This document shows positions 33,102 to 42,529 of a DNA stretch of 64,000 bases, one piece after another. The DNA lies in contig CAZCAQ010000004.1 in NCBI GenBank assembly GCA_964496905.1, forward strand, positions 6,701-70,700, read 5' to 3'. This stretch comes from CAZCAQ01 sp964496905. GTDB lineage: Bacteria > Patescibacteriota > WWE3 > UBA101185 > UBA10185. A program made the position numbers and the translations under genes. Every line of letters begins with the position of its first letter. The stretch's first letter is position 1. The notes below the pieces were generated by a model. It had not been told where the DNA came from. It worked only from the letters and a program-made list of their open reading frames with translations, and made no database searches.

Positions 33102-33785
33102 ATGTTTCATTATGAACTAGATTTAGTATCCAAAGGGATTCGCTATGTTGCAGCTATAGATGAAGTAGGTCGGGGATGTTTAGCTGGTCCAATGGCAGTT
33201 GGATGCGTGGTGTATGACCTAGTAGAAGTAGGAAAGTGGAATACCAAAAACTTGGAGCTTGGTGAAAAATCAGAACATTTGTGGATTAACGACGTTAAAG
33301 ATTCAAAAAAACTTTCCGCAAAAAAACGAGAAAAGTTGGCAGAATTAATAAAAAAGGCAACAGTTGCATCAAAAGTTTTTTTTATCGAAAACACGCAAAT
33401 TGACGAAAAAGGCATTAGTTGGGCAGAAAAGTTTGGCTTTGCAGAAGCACTAAAGCTAACGGGGATAGCGCCTGATTTTGTATTAACCGATGCTTTTCCA
33501 GTTTTAACCTTAAACAAGGCTTTGCAAAAAAATATCATTGGTGGTGATGGAGTTAGCTTTTGCATAGCGTCGGCCTCAATATTCGCAAAAGTTACGCGTG
33601 ATAGGCTAATGGTAGAACAACACGAAAATTGGCCAATTTATGGATTTGACCGTCACAAAGGGTATGGAACATCTTTTCATATGGAAATGATAAAAGAACA
33701 TGGAATATGCCCGATTCACAGAAAAAGTTTTGAGCCTATAAAAAGTTTTCAAACATCAAATTTTTGGTGGAGCAGAGGAGACTAA
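33102..33785 (+). CDS. rnhB: Ribonuclease HII
   Basis: RNase HII removes ribonucleotides from RNA-DNA hybrids. The 227-residue product has the catalytic DEVGRG motif (Asp20, Glu21, in AIDEVGRGCLAGP), the DSKKLSAKKREKL segment, the third acidic site in VLTDAFPV, and GGDGVSFCIASASIFAKVTRDRLM with the fourth. The C-terminal GFDRHKGYGTSFHMEMIKEHGICPIHRKSF is complete. It has an insert of about 17 residues after VVYDLVEVG compared with E. coli. It follows gyrA by ten bases and ends the gyr cluster before a terminator. Confidence 0.95.
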   Translation: MFHYELDLVSKGIRYVAAIDEVGRGCLAGPMAVGCVVYDLVEVGKWNTKNLELGEKSEHLWINDVKDSKKLSAKKREKLAELIKKATVASKVFFIENTQIDEKGISWAEKFGFAEALKLTGIAPDFVLTDAFPVLTLNKALQKNIIGGDGVSFCIASASIFAKVTRDRLMVEQHENWPIYGFDRHKGYGTSFHMEMIKEHGICPIHRKSFEPIKSFQTSNFWWSRGD

Positions 33786-33806
33786 GCAAAGCTTGCATTC
33801 TCACTT

Positions 33807-33863
33807 AGTTCGAAAGTCGAACTCCCATAGTCGAGGACAAAGGCCGCTAACAGCGGCTTTTTT
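33807..33863 (+). terminator. Two hairpins ending the gyrA-rnhB unit
   Basis: A perfect 7 bp hairpin (33807-33813 with 33817-33823, loop AAG) is followed by a GC-rich stem GCCGCT/AGCGGC (33843-33848 with 33852-33857) extended by A-T pairs and then a T-run to 33863. The second is a textbook terminator; the first may assist it. Confidence 0.8.
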
Positions 33864-33924
33864 GTTACCAAAATTACAAGAATAACTGCAAGACTTCTCT
33901 ATTCAACCTAAAATTACAGTAAGG

Positions 33925-33930
33925 TATACT
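33925..33930 (+). promoter_or_regulatory. -10 box of the giant surface protein gene
   Basis: TATACT 13 bases before the ATG at 33944. No convincing -35 and no Shine-Dalgarno are visible. Confidence 0.45.
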
Positions 33931-33943
33931 TTAAGTACACATC

Positions 33944-36900
33944 ATGAAAACAATTCCTGACTCAAGCCAGCTTAAAAAACGGCGCAATGAAAAAATCTAT
34001 CGAAAACTGCGAAAAGGAAGTGTTTTGTTTGGCGTTATTTTAATCACTGTTTTGGGTTCTAAGGCCCTAGCAGAGGCCGTTGCAATTCAATCAATTGATC
34101 TTGAACATTCTGACATGTCTTTGCAAGAGGAAATTGTTGTAGATACTGGATTTTACAATATTGATGAACCAAAAGTTGAATTAATAAATTCAGACGGTGA
34201 AACAATTGAACCAAAGTTTAAAGTTGTCGACAAACAACAAATAGTTTTAACGGACACTACTGAATTAAAACCTGGAGAATATCGTTATAAGTTATACGAT
34301 GGGGATACAATCGTTTTCTCCGAGAACTTTACTTGGGGTGTTTTGGCAATAAACACCAATAAGTCCATATATAAGCAAGGTGACCAAGTTAAATTTGCTT
34401 TTGGTGTATTAGACCCTATGGGAAATATGGTTTGCGATGCAGAACTAAAGTTAACTATCACTTCTGAAAGTGGTGACAAAAAAATTTTAGAAACTCCAGA
34501 GGACATTAAAGTAAATCCTGAGTGTACACAGCACGATTTTACACTTGTTCCTGACTATGAAGCAAAATTTGACGCAAATGAGCTAGGAACTTACACTCTG
34601 ACTCTAGATGCAGATACACAAGAAGGAAAATTTACCATTTATGATTCTTTTAAGGTTGAAGAATTGCCGGATTTTGATGTAGAAAGAATTTCTGCAACAA
34701 GACTTTACCCAATTAACAAGTATCCGATGGAAATTATTGTTAAGGCTAATAAGCATTTTAAGGGGCAAATTGTAGAAATCTTACCCGCCGAATTTGAAAT
34801 AGAAGAAAACCCTAAAGTACGTGGGTTTGACGAAGTTAGTGTAGTAGGAGTCAGCAAACATATCACATGGAATGTAGATCTAGAACCAGGTGAAATAATT
34901 ACTGTCGGTTACACTTTTGACGCTCCGGATATAAGCCCTGAAGTGTACCGGGCAGGTAAACTTAAATTCGTGCGTGAAGGTAAGATTATACAAGAAGTAG
35001 TTGAAGAAATTGAAATAGTTTCAGAAACCACACAGTCTAGTGAAAGTACTCAGAGCTATGCTGTACCAATGCAAATGATTGAGCAGACAACAATAACAGA
35101 ATTTGAGGAACAACGCTTCTGGCTGTTTGCAAATGACGCGGTAGGATTACAAGATGCAACAAGAATATATACAACCGGTTTTGAGCTCAATTCAACAACC
35201 GCCGAAATGGAATACACATCTAATATTAACTCTCCCGCAATTTCAAGTTCTACTTATAGATCAGGTGCATACGCTCTAAATACCGCTGTGTCTGGATCTA
35301 ATAGCACAGAAGGAATTGGAGTTAGATTTTCTTCAGCTGACAGCGCTGCTGCGTGGACATCAAGGGCGTATTTAAGAATTGCAACTTTGCCAAATACAAC
35401 CACCGATATTATTCAATATACTGATGCTACATCAAACTTAAGACTCGCTATAAGAATGACGACTGGAGGTGCATTACAGTTATATAGTTATACTGCCGCA
35501 GCTCAGGTAGGTTCTGATAGTGCAGCTCTTTCTACAGGTACTTGGTACAGAATAGAAATGTGGGGAGATGGTGCTGCCGCAGGCAGCGCCGAAATGGGTT
35601 TAAGAATTGATGGCGTTAACGTGGCAGAAACTTCAACTGGGGAACTCGGTACTTCATTGGCTGTGCTGAATATTGGCATTTTAACTAGCGCACAGGCTGA
35701 CTTTTATTGGGATGACGTAGCTATAAACACAGACTCTTATTCAGGACAATACAACTGGCCAGGGGAGGGAAAAGTAGTGTATCTTCGACCAAATGGCAAC
35801 GGATCAAACACGGCATGGACGGGAGACTATACCGCCGTTGATGAATCACCTACACCAAACGACGCTACAGATTATATTAACTGTACAGCAGCTAGCCAAC
35901 TTGAAGATTATACATATCAAGATTCTAATGAGGTAGGTATTGGTGAAAATGACACAATAAGATTAATGGAGGCCTGGACAAGGACTAGTTCAACCACAAC
36001 ATCCTCAAGAAACCATCAACTAAGTTTAACTGATTCGGGAGGCACAGACACACCATCCGTTACTACAGTGGCCTCAACTTCTTGGCTTACAGATGATGAT
36101 GGATATCCTAGAAACGCCTCTATAATTGCGTACGATGACATTGGCGCCACCAATTACGATGCGCTAACACCTACCGATGTTGACAATATACAGACACAAT
36201 TAAACTCAACAGACTGTACCCCAAATACTAGAATAACTGCGGTATGGATAGTCGTCGAATACGTTCCTGCAGAAGGTGGGAGACTCTTTTCTTCGGGTTT
36301 TGAACTCCAATCAACAACAGCTGGTATGGAATGGTCAGGCGTATCGGGCACAATTAGCACAACAACTGGCGTTGATAGATCGGGCGACTCATCTTTAAGT
36401 ATAGACTCACTTGGTAGCGGAACTGAAGAAAGTGTTTTATACAATTTTACTGCGTCAGGAACTGATTACTCTAGCCCAATTTTTTTTAGATCATATTTAT
36501 ACATTACTACAGCACCAGGATCTGCTAATAGAGTGATAGAAGTAAAAAACAATGCCGGGACAACCATAGCATATATGACACTGGATAATTCTCGAATTTT
36601 AAGGCTATACGATGAAGACGGACAGGTAGGGTCTGCCTCTGCAGCGCTGGGAACTTCTACTTGGTACAGAATAGAAATGAAAGTGGATGCATCAGGTTCT
36701 GGCAGCACCGATACTGTCGAGGGTAAAATTGACGGTAGTACATTTGCAACGTCGAGCACCAGAAATCTAAGCACGGGTATCCGTACATATTTGATCGGCG
36801 GTAACTTAAATGCTGAAGCAAACACAACAGGTCTTTGGTATTTTGACGATTGCGCAATTAATATTGCAAGGGGAACAGTTCAAAATGGCTATCCAGGTTT

Positions 36901-39900
36901 TGGTAGAATTGTACATTTAAATCCAGACGCCAATGGTAGTTACGGAGCAGCCTGGACTGGTGCATATGGAAACATTGATGAAACCTCACCTAATGATGCT
37001 ACCGACGTTATCTACTCCACAACTCTAGATCAAGTAGAAAGCCAGACACTAGAAGACACCGCAACTGCGGGGATACCGTCAAATACAAATATAACTTTGG
37101 TTTCACCAGGAGCCCGATTTTCAATTAATACTGACTTATCTGCAGTTACCCTAAGAGTATTTGATTCAACTGGTACTAGAATAGAAAGCCCTGCTCGTAG
37201 AGCAGCAGGCACTTCTGACTACTACACAAACAGTTTTACAGAGCCTTACGAGTATCCCTTAACAATGTACACACTACCAATGAAAAGTGCCAGTTGGACA
37301 ACAACAGAGTTAGATAGTGCTCAGCTTGGTCAAAGATTAATAGTAGATGCTGGTGGAAACTTTAACATTTCAACAGTTTGGTTACTTGTCGAGTATGACG
37401 ACTCCATAGCATTTTCAGGAACTTGCGACGCTTTTGACCAAACAACAGACTGCGGAGACACGGGTACTATTAGGTACGCAGTAAATGGAACTTTGCAATT
37501 TGCATCTCAAGAAACAGTGGCGGGAACTTGGAGCATTACTGGTATACCAGCTCCAACTACAAACGACATAATAACAACATTTATTGATGGGGCAAGTGAT
37601 ACTGACGAAGCAGTAAATGTAACAAAATATGATGGGGCTAGCGGAATTACTGGAATTACTTTGTTTAAAGAGCATTTGGTTGTAGGTAGCGGAGAAAATC
37701 AAAGCATGACCAACACAAACCTTGGTCAGTATGATAATTCTGTTTCAAGTGATGAAGACATTTTTCATGACGTAAGTTCTGGCAATTTAACAGTTGATTC
37801 AACAGCACAATCTACAACGGAAGAACTTTATATTGACGCAAGCGATACTTTAACACCAGGAGGAACAGTTACAACGCACGACATTGAAATTGACGGCACA
37901 TTTACAGCCGAAGCAAATGCTGTAACAGTAGGAGGTTCTTGGGATAATGACAGCAATTTTTCTTCAAGCGGAACTGTAACTTTTACAGCAACGAGTGGAA
38001 CCGAAATAATTGACTCTACTGGAGCTTCAACACACAGTTTTAATAATTTAATTTTAGGCAGTGGATCCGGAACTGCGACTTGGAACTTAGACTCAGCGCT
38101 TGATATTAACAATGACTTAACTATTTCATATGGTACCCTGGGTCAAAGTGGAACAAACAATATAACTTTGGCAGGGAGCTTGCTAATTGATTCAAATGGT
38201 TCGTACACAAAAGATACAGGCACATTTACTTTTGACGGCACAACCGCAGAAACAATTACAAATAATGGCACAGTAGATAATTTAGGAGCCGTTACATTTA
38301 ATAAAACAGACGCCGGTGCGCCAGCAACGAACAACAAAGTAACACTAGCTAGCAGTGCAAAAGTTGATACAGCAACAATTGATGGCACTGGTGGCTCCGC
38401 TGACACTCTTGATTTAGGTTCTTCAAGCTACACTTTTGAACTTGCAAATGCAGGTGCAACTGCAACGGTGTTAACAGTAACTGGAACATTAACAATAGGA
38501 ACTTCTACTATTAAATATAGTGCTACAAATTCTGGTGGAAATATAAATATAAATAACTTGCCTTACAGTTCTCTTGAAGTATCAGGAAGCGAAACATACG
38601 TCCTAACAGGAAACCAAACTTCATCTAATGCTATCACAGGCAACTTAACAATAGGCAGCGGAGCAACTTTGGATGTCACAACAGCGCCATATAGTATTAC
38701 TTTAAACGGAAATTGGACAAATGGAGGAACTTTTACAGCACGCACAGGTACAGTAACAATTGGCGGAACCGGTACTTCAACAATTAGTGGTACTACTACT
38801 TTTAGCACGTTCACTTCTTCGGCGGCGAGTAAAACGATAAAATTTCAAAAACACACAGCAAATGTACCTTATTTTACTTTTTCAACATTTACCTTAACAG
38901 GAGGAGGTGCTGGGACAGAAATAAATTTAGAATCGGATACAGCTAGCAGTCAGTGGCTTGCAAACTTTACCGGAGCTCAAAGTGGCTCAACTTATGTAAA
39001 TGTTAAAGATAGCGGATGTTATAGTGGAACAAATACTATAAACATGGCGGGTGGAACAAACAACAATGTTTCTGGAAACGACACTTCTTGTTGGTTGTTT
39101 AGCTCTAACACAGCACCAAACTCGCCAAGTAGCTTAGCTCAAAAAAAGACTACGGACGTTAGCTTGGCAACAGGAGATTGGACGAACGAAACATCAGTTA
39201 AGTTTACAGTTACTGCTAGCGACACAGATAATCCTGACACTTTGTACTTATGCATTGAATACGCTGAATTAGGGATTGATTTTGGTAATATTGAGCATAG
39301 TTGCGGAAGCGGCGTTGCATATTCCGGAACACCAGTTACCTTAACGCACACAATTGGCAGTTTAACTAACAGTGAAGAACACCACTGGCAAGCACGCGTA
39401 AAAGATTCAGCTGGTGCTTATTCGGCATGGGTATCGTATGGAGGAAATGCAGAAACAGCAAGAGACTATGGAATAGATACTTCGGCACCTACAGGAGGCA
39501 CCGTCTTTGATAAAAATGAAACCGGCGTTGACCACGATTTTAACGACGGATCACTTTCAATAATTTACGCAAACTGGAGCGGCTTTAGCGATGCAGCGTC
39601 GGGTATTTTAAGGTATGAATACGCAATTGGTACTACACCTTCAGGGCAAGAAATAGTGGCATACACCACAAATGGCACTTCAACCAGCGTTGAGTTTGAT
39701 GATACCGAAGCCAATTTAAGAACTTCACAACTTTATTACTTCACAGTTAGGGCGGTAGACAACGCAGGTAATGTTCAAACGGGAGTTAGTTCAGATGGCC
39801 AAGCAATTGCACCAACTCTTAGCTTTGCAATATCTCCATCAAGTGTGACTTTTGCAAACTTAAATTCCGCTAACAGTTATACTGACACTGAAACTACCAC

Positions 39901-40321
39901 TCTAACGACTTCAACAAATGCTTACAACGGATATGTAGTTAGGGCTTTTCAAAACGCATTACTTACTTCAACAATTTACCCAGGAACAACCATAGCAAAT
40001 TACAGTGGAGGATCCTACGCAAGCCCTGACGAATTTTTATCCGGAGATTTAGGCTTTGGTTATACATCCTCAGACACGTCAGTGCAAGGAAGTAATATCT
40101 TTGGTGCAACTCCATGCGCTGGAGGAGGAAACCCACCTTGCTATGCTCCTTTTTCACTAACAGGTCCGGGAGATATTGTTGCGGACCATACCCTTACAGT
40201 TGCGGGAGAACCTATTTCAAACGAGCAATTCACAATTACGTACAAAGTACGAGTGGATGCAACACAAAAAGCGTCGCCATATTCAACAACAATAATTTAC
40301 ACTGTCATTCCAATTTTTTAA
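33944..40321 (+). CDS. Giant modular secreted surface protein, 2125 residues
   Basis: A basic N-terminus and hydrophobic segment ending ALA (residues 41-43) form a signal peptide. Modules by position: 50-370, beta-sandwich domains including TNKSIYKQGDQVKFAFGVLD, like the MG2 domains of alpha-macroglobulins; 405-770 and 780-1150, two tandem copies of a LamG-like unit (RIYTTGFELNSTTAEMEY against RLFSSGFELQSTTAGMEW, both with TWYRIEM and a following PNDATD region); 1150-1720, Gly/Thr/Asn-rich repeats of beta-helix type; 1720-1960, fibronectin-III-like domains (APNSPSSLAQ, RDYGIDTSAPTGG); 1965-2125, a C-terminal module shared with the two smaller secreted proteins downstream. No LPXTG motif or C-terminal membrane helix. 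It opens the surface locus; the next gene's ATG overlaps its stop. Likely role: adhesion or cell-surface coat. Confidence 0.85.
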   Translation: MKTIPDSSQLKKRRNEKIYRKLRKGSVLFGVILITVLGSKALAEAVAIQSIDLEHSDMSLQEEIVVDTGFYNIDEPKVELINSDGETIEPKFKVVDKQQIVLTDTTELKPGEYRYKLYDGDTIVFSENFTWGVLAINTNKSIYKQGDQVKFAFGVLDPMGNMVCDAELKLTITSESGDKKILETPEDIKVNPECTQHDFTLVPDYEAKFDANELGTYTLTLDADTQEGKFTIYDSFKVEELPDFDVERISATRLYPINKYPMEIIVKANKHFKGQIVEILPAEFEIEENPKVRGFDEVSVVGVSKHITWNVDLEPGEIITVGYTFDAPDISPEVYRAGKLKFVREGKIIQEVVEEIEIVSETTQSSESTQSYAVPMQMIEQTTITEFEEQRFWLFANDAVGLQDATRIYTTGFELNSTTAEMEYTSNINSPAISSSTYRSGAYALNTAVSGSNSTEGIGVRFSSADSAAAWTSRAYLRIATLPNTTTDIIQYTDATSNLRLAIRMTTGGALQLYSYTAAAQVGSDSAALSTGTWYRIEMWGDGAAAGSAEMGLRIDGVNVAETSTGELGTSLAVLNIGILTSAQADFYWDDVAINTDSYSGQYNWPGEGKVVYLRPNGNGSNTAWTGDYTAVDESPTPNDATDYINCTAASQLEDYTYQDSNEVGIGENDTIRLMEAWTRTSSTTTSSRNHQLSLTDSGGTDTPSVTTVASTSWLTDDDGYPRNASIIAYDDIGATNYDALTPTDVDNIQTQLNSTDCTPNTRITAVWIVVEYVPAEGGRLFSSGFELQSTTAGMEWSGVSGTISTTTGVDRSGDSSLSIDSLGSGTEESVLYNFTASGTDYSSPIFFRSYLYITTAPGSANRVIEVKNNAGTTIAYMTLDNSRILRLYDEDGQVGSASAALGTSTWYRIEMKVDASGSGSTDTVEGKIDGSTFATSSTRNLSTGIRTYLIGGNLNAEANTTGLWYFDDCAINIARGTVQNGYPGFGRIVHLNPDANGSYGAAWTGAYGNIDETSPNDATDVIYSTTLDQVESQTLEDTATAGIPSNTNITLVSPGARFSINTDLSAVTLRVFDSTGTRIESPARRAAGTSDYYTNSFTEPYEYPLTMYTLPMKSASWTTTELDSAQLGQRLIVDAGGNFNISTVWLLVEYDDSIAFSGTCDAFDQTTDCGDTGTIRYAVNGTLQFASQETVAGTWSITGIPAPTTNDIITTFIDGASDTDEAVNVTKYDGASGITGITLFKEHLVVGSGENQSMTNTNLGQYDNSVSSDEDIFHDVSSGNLTVDSTAQSTTEELYIDASDTLTPGGTVTTHDIEIDGTFTAEANAVTVGGSWDNDSNFSSSGTVTFTATSGTEIIDSTGASTHSFNNLILGSGSGTATWNLDSALDINNDLTISYGTLGQSGTNNITLAGSLLIDSNGSYTKDTGTFTFDGTTAETITNNGTVDNLGAVTFNKTDAGAPATNNKVTLASSAKVDTATIDGTGGSADTLDLGSSSYTFELANAGATATVLTVTGTLTIGTSTIKYSATNSGGNININNLPYSSLEVSGSETYVLTGNQTSSNAITGNLTIGSGATLDVTTAPYSITLNGNWTNGGTFTARTGTVTIGGTGTSTISGTTTFSTFTSSAASKTIKFQKHTANVPYFTFSTFTLTGGGAGTEINLESDTASSQWLANFTGAQSGSTYVNVKDSGCYSGTNTINMAGGTNNNVSGNDTSCWLFSSNTAPNSPSSLAQKKTTDVSLATGDWTNETSVKFTVTASDTDNPDTLYLCIEYAELGIDFGNIEHSCGSGVAYSGTPVTLTHTIGSLTNSEEHHWQARVKDSAGAYSAWVSYGGNAETARDYGIDTSAPTGGTVFDKNETGVDHDFNDGSLSIIYANWSGFSDAASGILRYEYAIGTTPSGQEIVAYTTNGTSTSVEFDDTEANLRTSQLYYFTVRAVDNAGNVQTGVSSDGQAIAPTLSFAISPSSVTFANLNSANSYTDTETTTLTTSTNAYNGYVVRAFQNALLTSTIYPGTTIANYSGGSYASPDEFLSGDLGFGYTSSDTSVQGSNIFGATPCAGGGNPPCYAPFSLTGPGDIVADHTLTVAGEPISNEQFTITYKVRVDATQKASPYSTTIIYTVIPIF

Positions 40322-41253
40322 TGAAAAAACCATTCATACTAAAAATCGCTCTATTTGCTTGTACACTTTGTTTTACGCAGTGCGAAAAGGCTTTGGCACA
40401 ACAAAATACTAGCCTAGCCATTTCACCTGCAATTATAGAAGTAAACTTAAAACCAGGACAAATTAAGAATAGTAAGATAACCGTAACCAATACAAGTCAA
40501 ACCCCACTTGGCGTTGGGATAAACCTTGCTCAAGTAACTCCTGCTGAGGCAGAAGGTCTTGCAGTTGAGCTAAAAAAACCAGATTGGATAAAACTTTCTG
40601 ACCAAGATATTTTACTTAAAGGAGGTGAATCGCGCGAAATAGAAGTAATAACATCGCCTAATAAAAATACGCCTCCTGGTGGCTACTATGCAATGATTTA
40701 TTTTCAAGCCGCTGTACCTTTTTCTGACTTTAAACTTGGAGCAACAACAGCAATTCCAAAGCTTGGGGCATTTATGCTTATAGATCTTGGGGGACAAGGT
40801 AAAAAACAATTTGAAATACTAAAAAAACTAGATTATCCAATTGTAACTTCAAACGCTATACCGCCGGCATCCTTCACAATTAAAAATACAGGAAATGTGC
40901 ATATTATTCCTTCAGAAAGCTTGGAATTTAATAGAGTAGGGAAGGAAAAGCAATATAAACAAGGGTTTCCACCTGTTATAGTCCTACCTTCTACTTCAAG
41001 ACAGATTACAGTGCCTTCACTTCAAGCCACTGAGCCAGGAATATACAAAATAGTTTCAATTTCGTTAAAAGACTCAGTTTTAGGTTTTGAGAGAGAAGAT
41101 ATAGGTTATATTATAGTAGCCGGAAAAATTACAAATTTACTGTATATACTTTTAGTTTTACTGGTGTTTTCAAGCAGCTTTTTTATTATTAAAAAGAGAA
41201 GAAACCTAAGACAAGCAATACATCATCTTACTAAAAAGAATACCGAAGTTTAA
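40321..41253 (+). CDS. Membrane-anchored DUF916-like surface protein
   Basis: The ATG overlaps the stop of the giant protein gene (TAATG), so translation is coupled. The 310-residue product has a signal peptide ending ALA-QQ, two beta-sandwich domains starting TSLAISPAIIEVNLKPGQIKNSKITVTNTSQTP, a C-terminal membrane helix (LLYILLVLLVFSSSFFII) and a basic tail. The layout and the N-terminal pattern resemble the DUF916 (WxL-interacting) proteins of Gram-positive WxL loci, which sit in the membrane and bind WxL proteins and peptidoglycan. That assignment is by eye, not by profile search. Its neighbours with a shared WxL-like module support it. Confidence 0.65.
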   Translation: MKKPFILKIALFACTLCFTQCEKALAQQNTSLAISPAIIEVNLKPGQIKNSKITVTNTSQTPLGVGINLAQVTPAEAEGLAVELKKPDWIKLSDQDILLKGGESREIEVITSPNKNTPPGGYYAMIYFQAAVPFSDFKLGATTAIPKLGAFMLIDLGGQGKKQFEILKKLDYPIVTSNAIPPASFTIKNTGNVHIIPSESLEFNRVGKEKQYKQGFPPVIVLPSTSRQITVPSLQATEPGIYKIVSISLKDSVLGFEREDIGYIIVAGKITNLLYILLVLLVFSSSFFIIKKRRNLRQAIHHLTKKNTEV

Positions 41254-41298
41254 AATACTACAAAACAATCTAGGTAGTTGCATGTATCTATATAAAGC

Positions 41299-41327
41299 TT
41301 GACATATGTTTTTTTAATACCTAGACT
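41299..41327 (+). promoter_or_regulatory. Promoter of the first small WxL-like gene, probably leaderless
   Basis: A perfect TTGACA (41299-41304), exactly 17 bases, TAGACT (41322-41327), then six bases to the ATG at 41334. The same geometry (17-base spacer, six bases to ATG) recurs at the paralog 1.2 kb downstream. Confidence 0.65.
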
Positions 41328-41333
41328 TTTAGT

Positions 41334-42443
41334 ATGAAATTGATCTGTCCTAAACTTAATTGTCTTAATAAATCCTCTTTTTTAAAGCTTGTATCTGTAC
41401 TAGTCATTTTTGCGCAAGTCACAGCGATGCTAACATTCTTATACCCAAGCAACGTTATGGCGGCAACACTTTCAGGCGGAAACGTAGCCTTGAGTGATTC
41501 AAGACCAGCAACTGCAAGCACTTATACAATTGATTTTGATGGTGTAACTACAGGTGGTGGCGGAGCTATTAAGTGTATACAAGTAAGATTATCTGAATCC
41601 GCAAGTTCTTTTTCTGCTGTAACGGGTTTATCCTTTGGTTCTGTAGCATTTTCGGGTGATTATGTTCCAACACCAGCATCGTGGTCAGTGGACACAGGAA
41701 CTGCAGGTACTGTAAAACTCACATTGGTAGCGGGAGAAACACCTGCATCTGCGACTGACGCAACTGTAGTTTTAACTAACATAACAAACGGGTCTTCAGC
41801 AGAAAATGATTACTTTGTAATGTTTGATACTTTTAATAACACAAACTGTTCTTCGTCACCTGTGGATTCTGGCGTTGCAGCTTTTATATATAGTACGGGA
41901 CAAGCGGTTTCATTGACAGTGGATCCATCTTTGTCATTTACTGTAGCCGGCGTCTCATCAGGTGGTTCCGTTAATGGTCAAACTACAAACGTTACTACAA
42001 CAGCTTCAACTGTTCCATTTGCAAGAGTAGTTACGACAGGTACTAATGCTGTAGCAGAACAATTAATGACTGTTGCAACAAATGCATCTGGGGGCTACAC
42101 AGTTTATGCAAGATATACAGCCGCACCAACTTCAGGTGGAAACAGCATAGATGACTTTACAGGTACAAATGCATCTCCAGCAACCTTTTCAGCAGCAAAC
42201 ACTGAAGCATTTGGATATACAACAAGTGATGCAACGCTAGGCACTGGTACTGCCGATAGGTTTACTTCAAGCGGTGGAAATAAATGGGCTAAATTTACAA
42301 CTGGTAACTTAGAGGTTATGTATAGCTCGACTTCAACGGCAAGTGACACTGCCGACATAGGATACCAAGTAGGTATCTCAGGAGCTACGCCAGCAGGTAC
42401 TTACACAACGACAGTCATACTTACAGCTACGGCATTGTATTAA
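41334..42443 (+). CDS. Secreted surface protein with WxL-like C-terminal module (paralog 1)
   Basis: 369 residues: a long signal peptide ending VMA (about residue 43), a 130-residue variable beta domain starting ATLSGGNVALSDSRPATASTYT, and a 190-residue C-terminal module (from about 178) rich in Thr, Ser, Gly and Ala. The module shows ATNASGGYTVYARY, EAFGYTTSD and a final TPAGTYTTTVILTATALY. The positions and strand pattern recall WxL domains, but the diagnostic Trp-x-Leu pairs read YTV and ILT. No membrane anchor or LPXTG. Has its own promoter. Probably cell-wall-associated, possibly held by the DUF916-like proteins. Confidence 0.7.
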   Translation: MKLICPKLNCLNKSSFLKLVSVLVIFAQVTAMLTFLYPSNVMAATLSGGNVALSDSRPATASTYTIDFDGVTTGGGGAIKCIQVRLSESASSFSAVTGLSFGSVAFSGDYVPTPASWSVDTGTAGTVKLTLVAGETPASATDATVVLTNITNGSSAENDYFVMFDTFNNTNCSSSPVDSGVAAFIYSTGQAVSLTVDPSLSFTVAGVSSGGSVNGQTTNVTTTASTVPFARVVTTGTNAVAEQLMTVATNASGGYTVYARYTAAPTSGGNSIDDFTGTNASPATFSAANTEAFGYTTSDATLGTGTADRFTSSGGNKWAKFTTGNLEVMYSSTSTASDTADIGYQVGISGATPAGTYTTTVILTATALY

Positions 42444-42494
42444 TGTATATAGCAAGTAGTATTTTTTTGAAGTGAACTTATTATTAAGAAATCG

Positions 42495-42523
42495 TTGACT
42501 TAAAGTAATATAACAATTACGCT
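42495..42523 (+). promoter_or_regulatory. Promoter of the second small WxL-like gene, probably leaderless
   Basis: TTGACT (42495-42500), 17 bases, TACGCT (42518-42523), six bases to the ATG at 42530. The -10 is weak, but the geometry repeats that of the paralog's promoter. Confidence 0.45.
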
Positions 42524-42529
42524 TTATAT

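Noticed and set aside
33786..33863. Possible tRNA (GTTCGAAAGTCGAAC resembles a T arm)
   Set aside because: No acceptor stem, D arm or anticodon arm can be built around it; it is a short hairpin before a terminator.
36154..38814. Several open frames of 60-120 codons on the minus strand within the giant surface protein gene
   Set aside because: They arise from Thr/Ser/Gly-rich repeat codons read backwards; no ribosome binding sites and no plausible protein sequence.
40114..40320. Extension of the DUF916-like gene 69 codons upstream
   Set aside because: It lies inside the giant protein gene in another frame; the ATG at 40321 followed by a signal peptide is the clear start.
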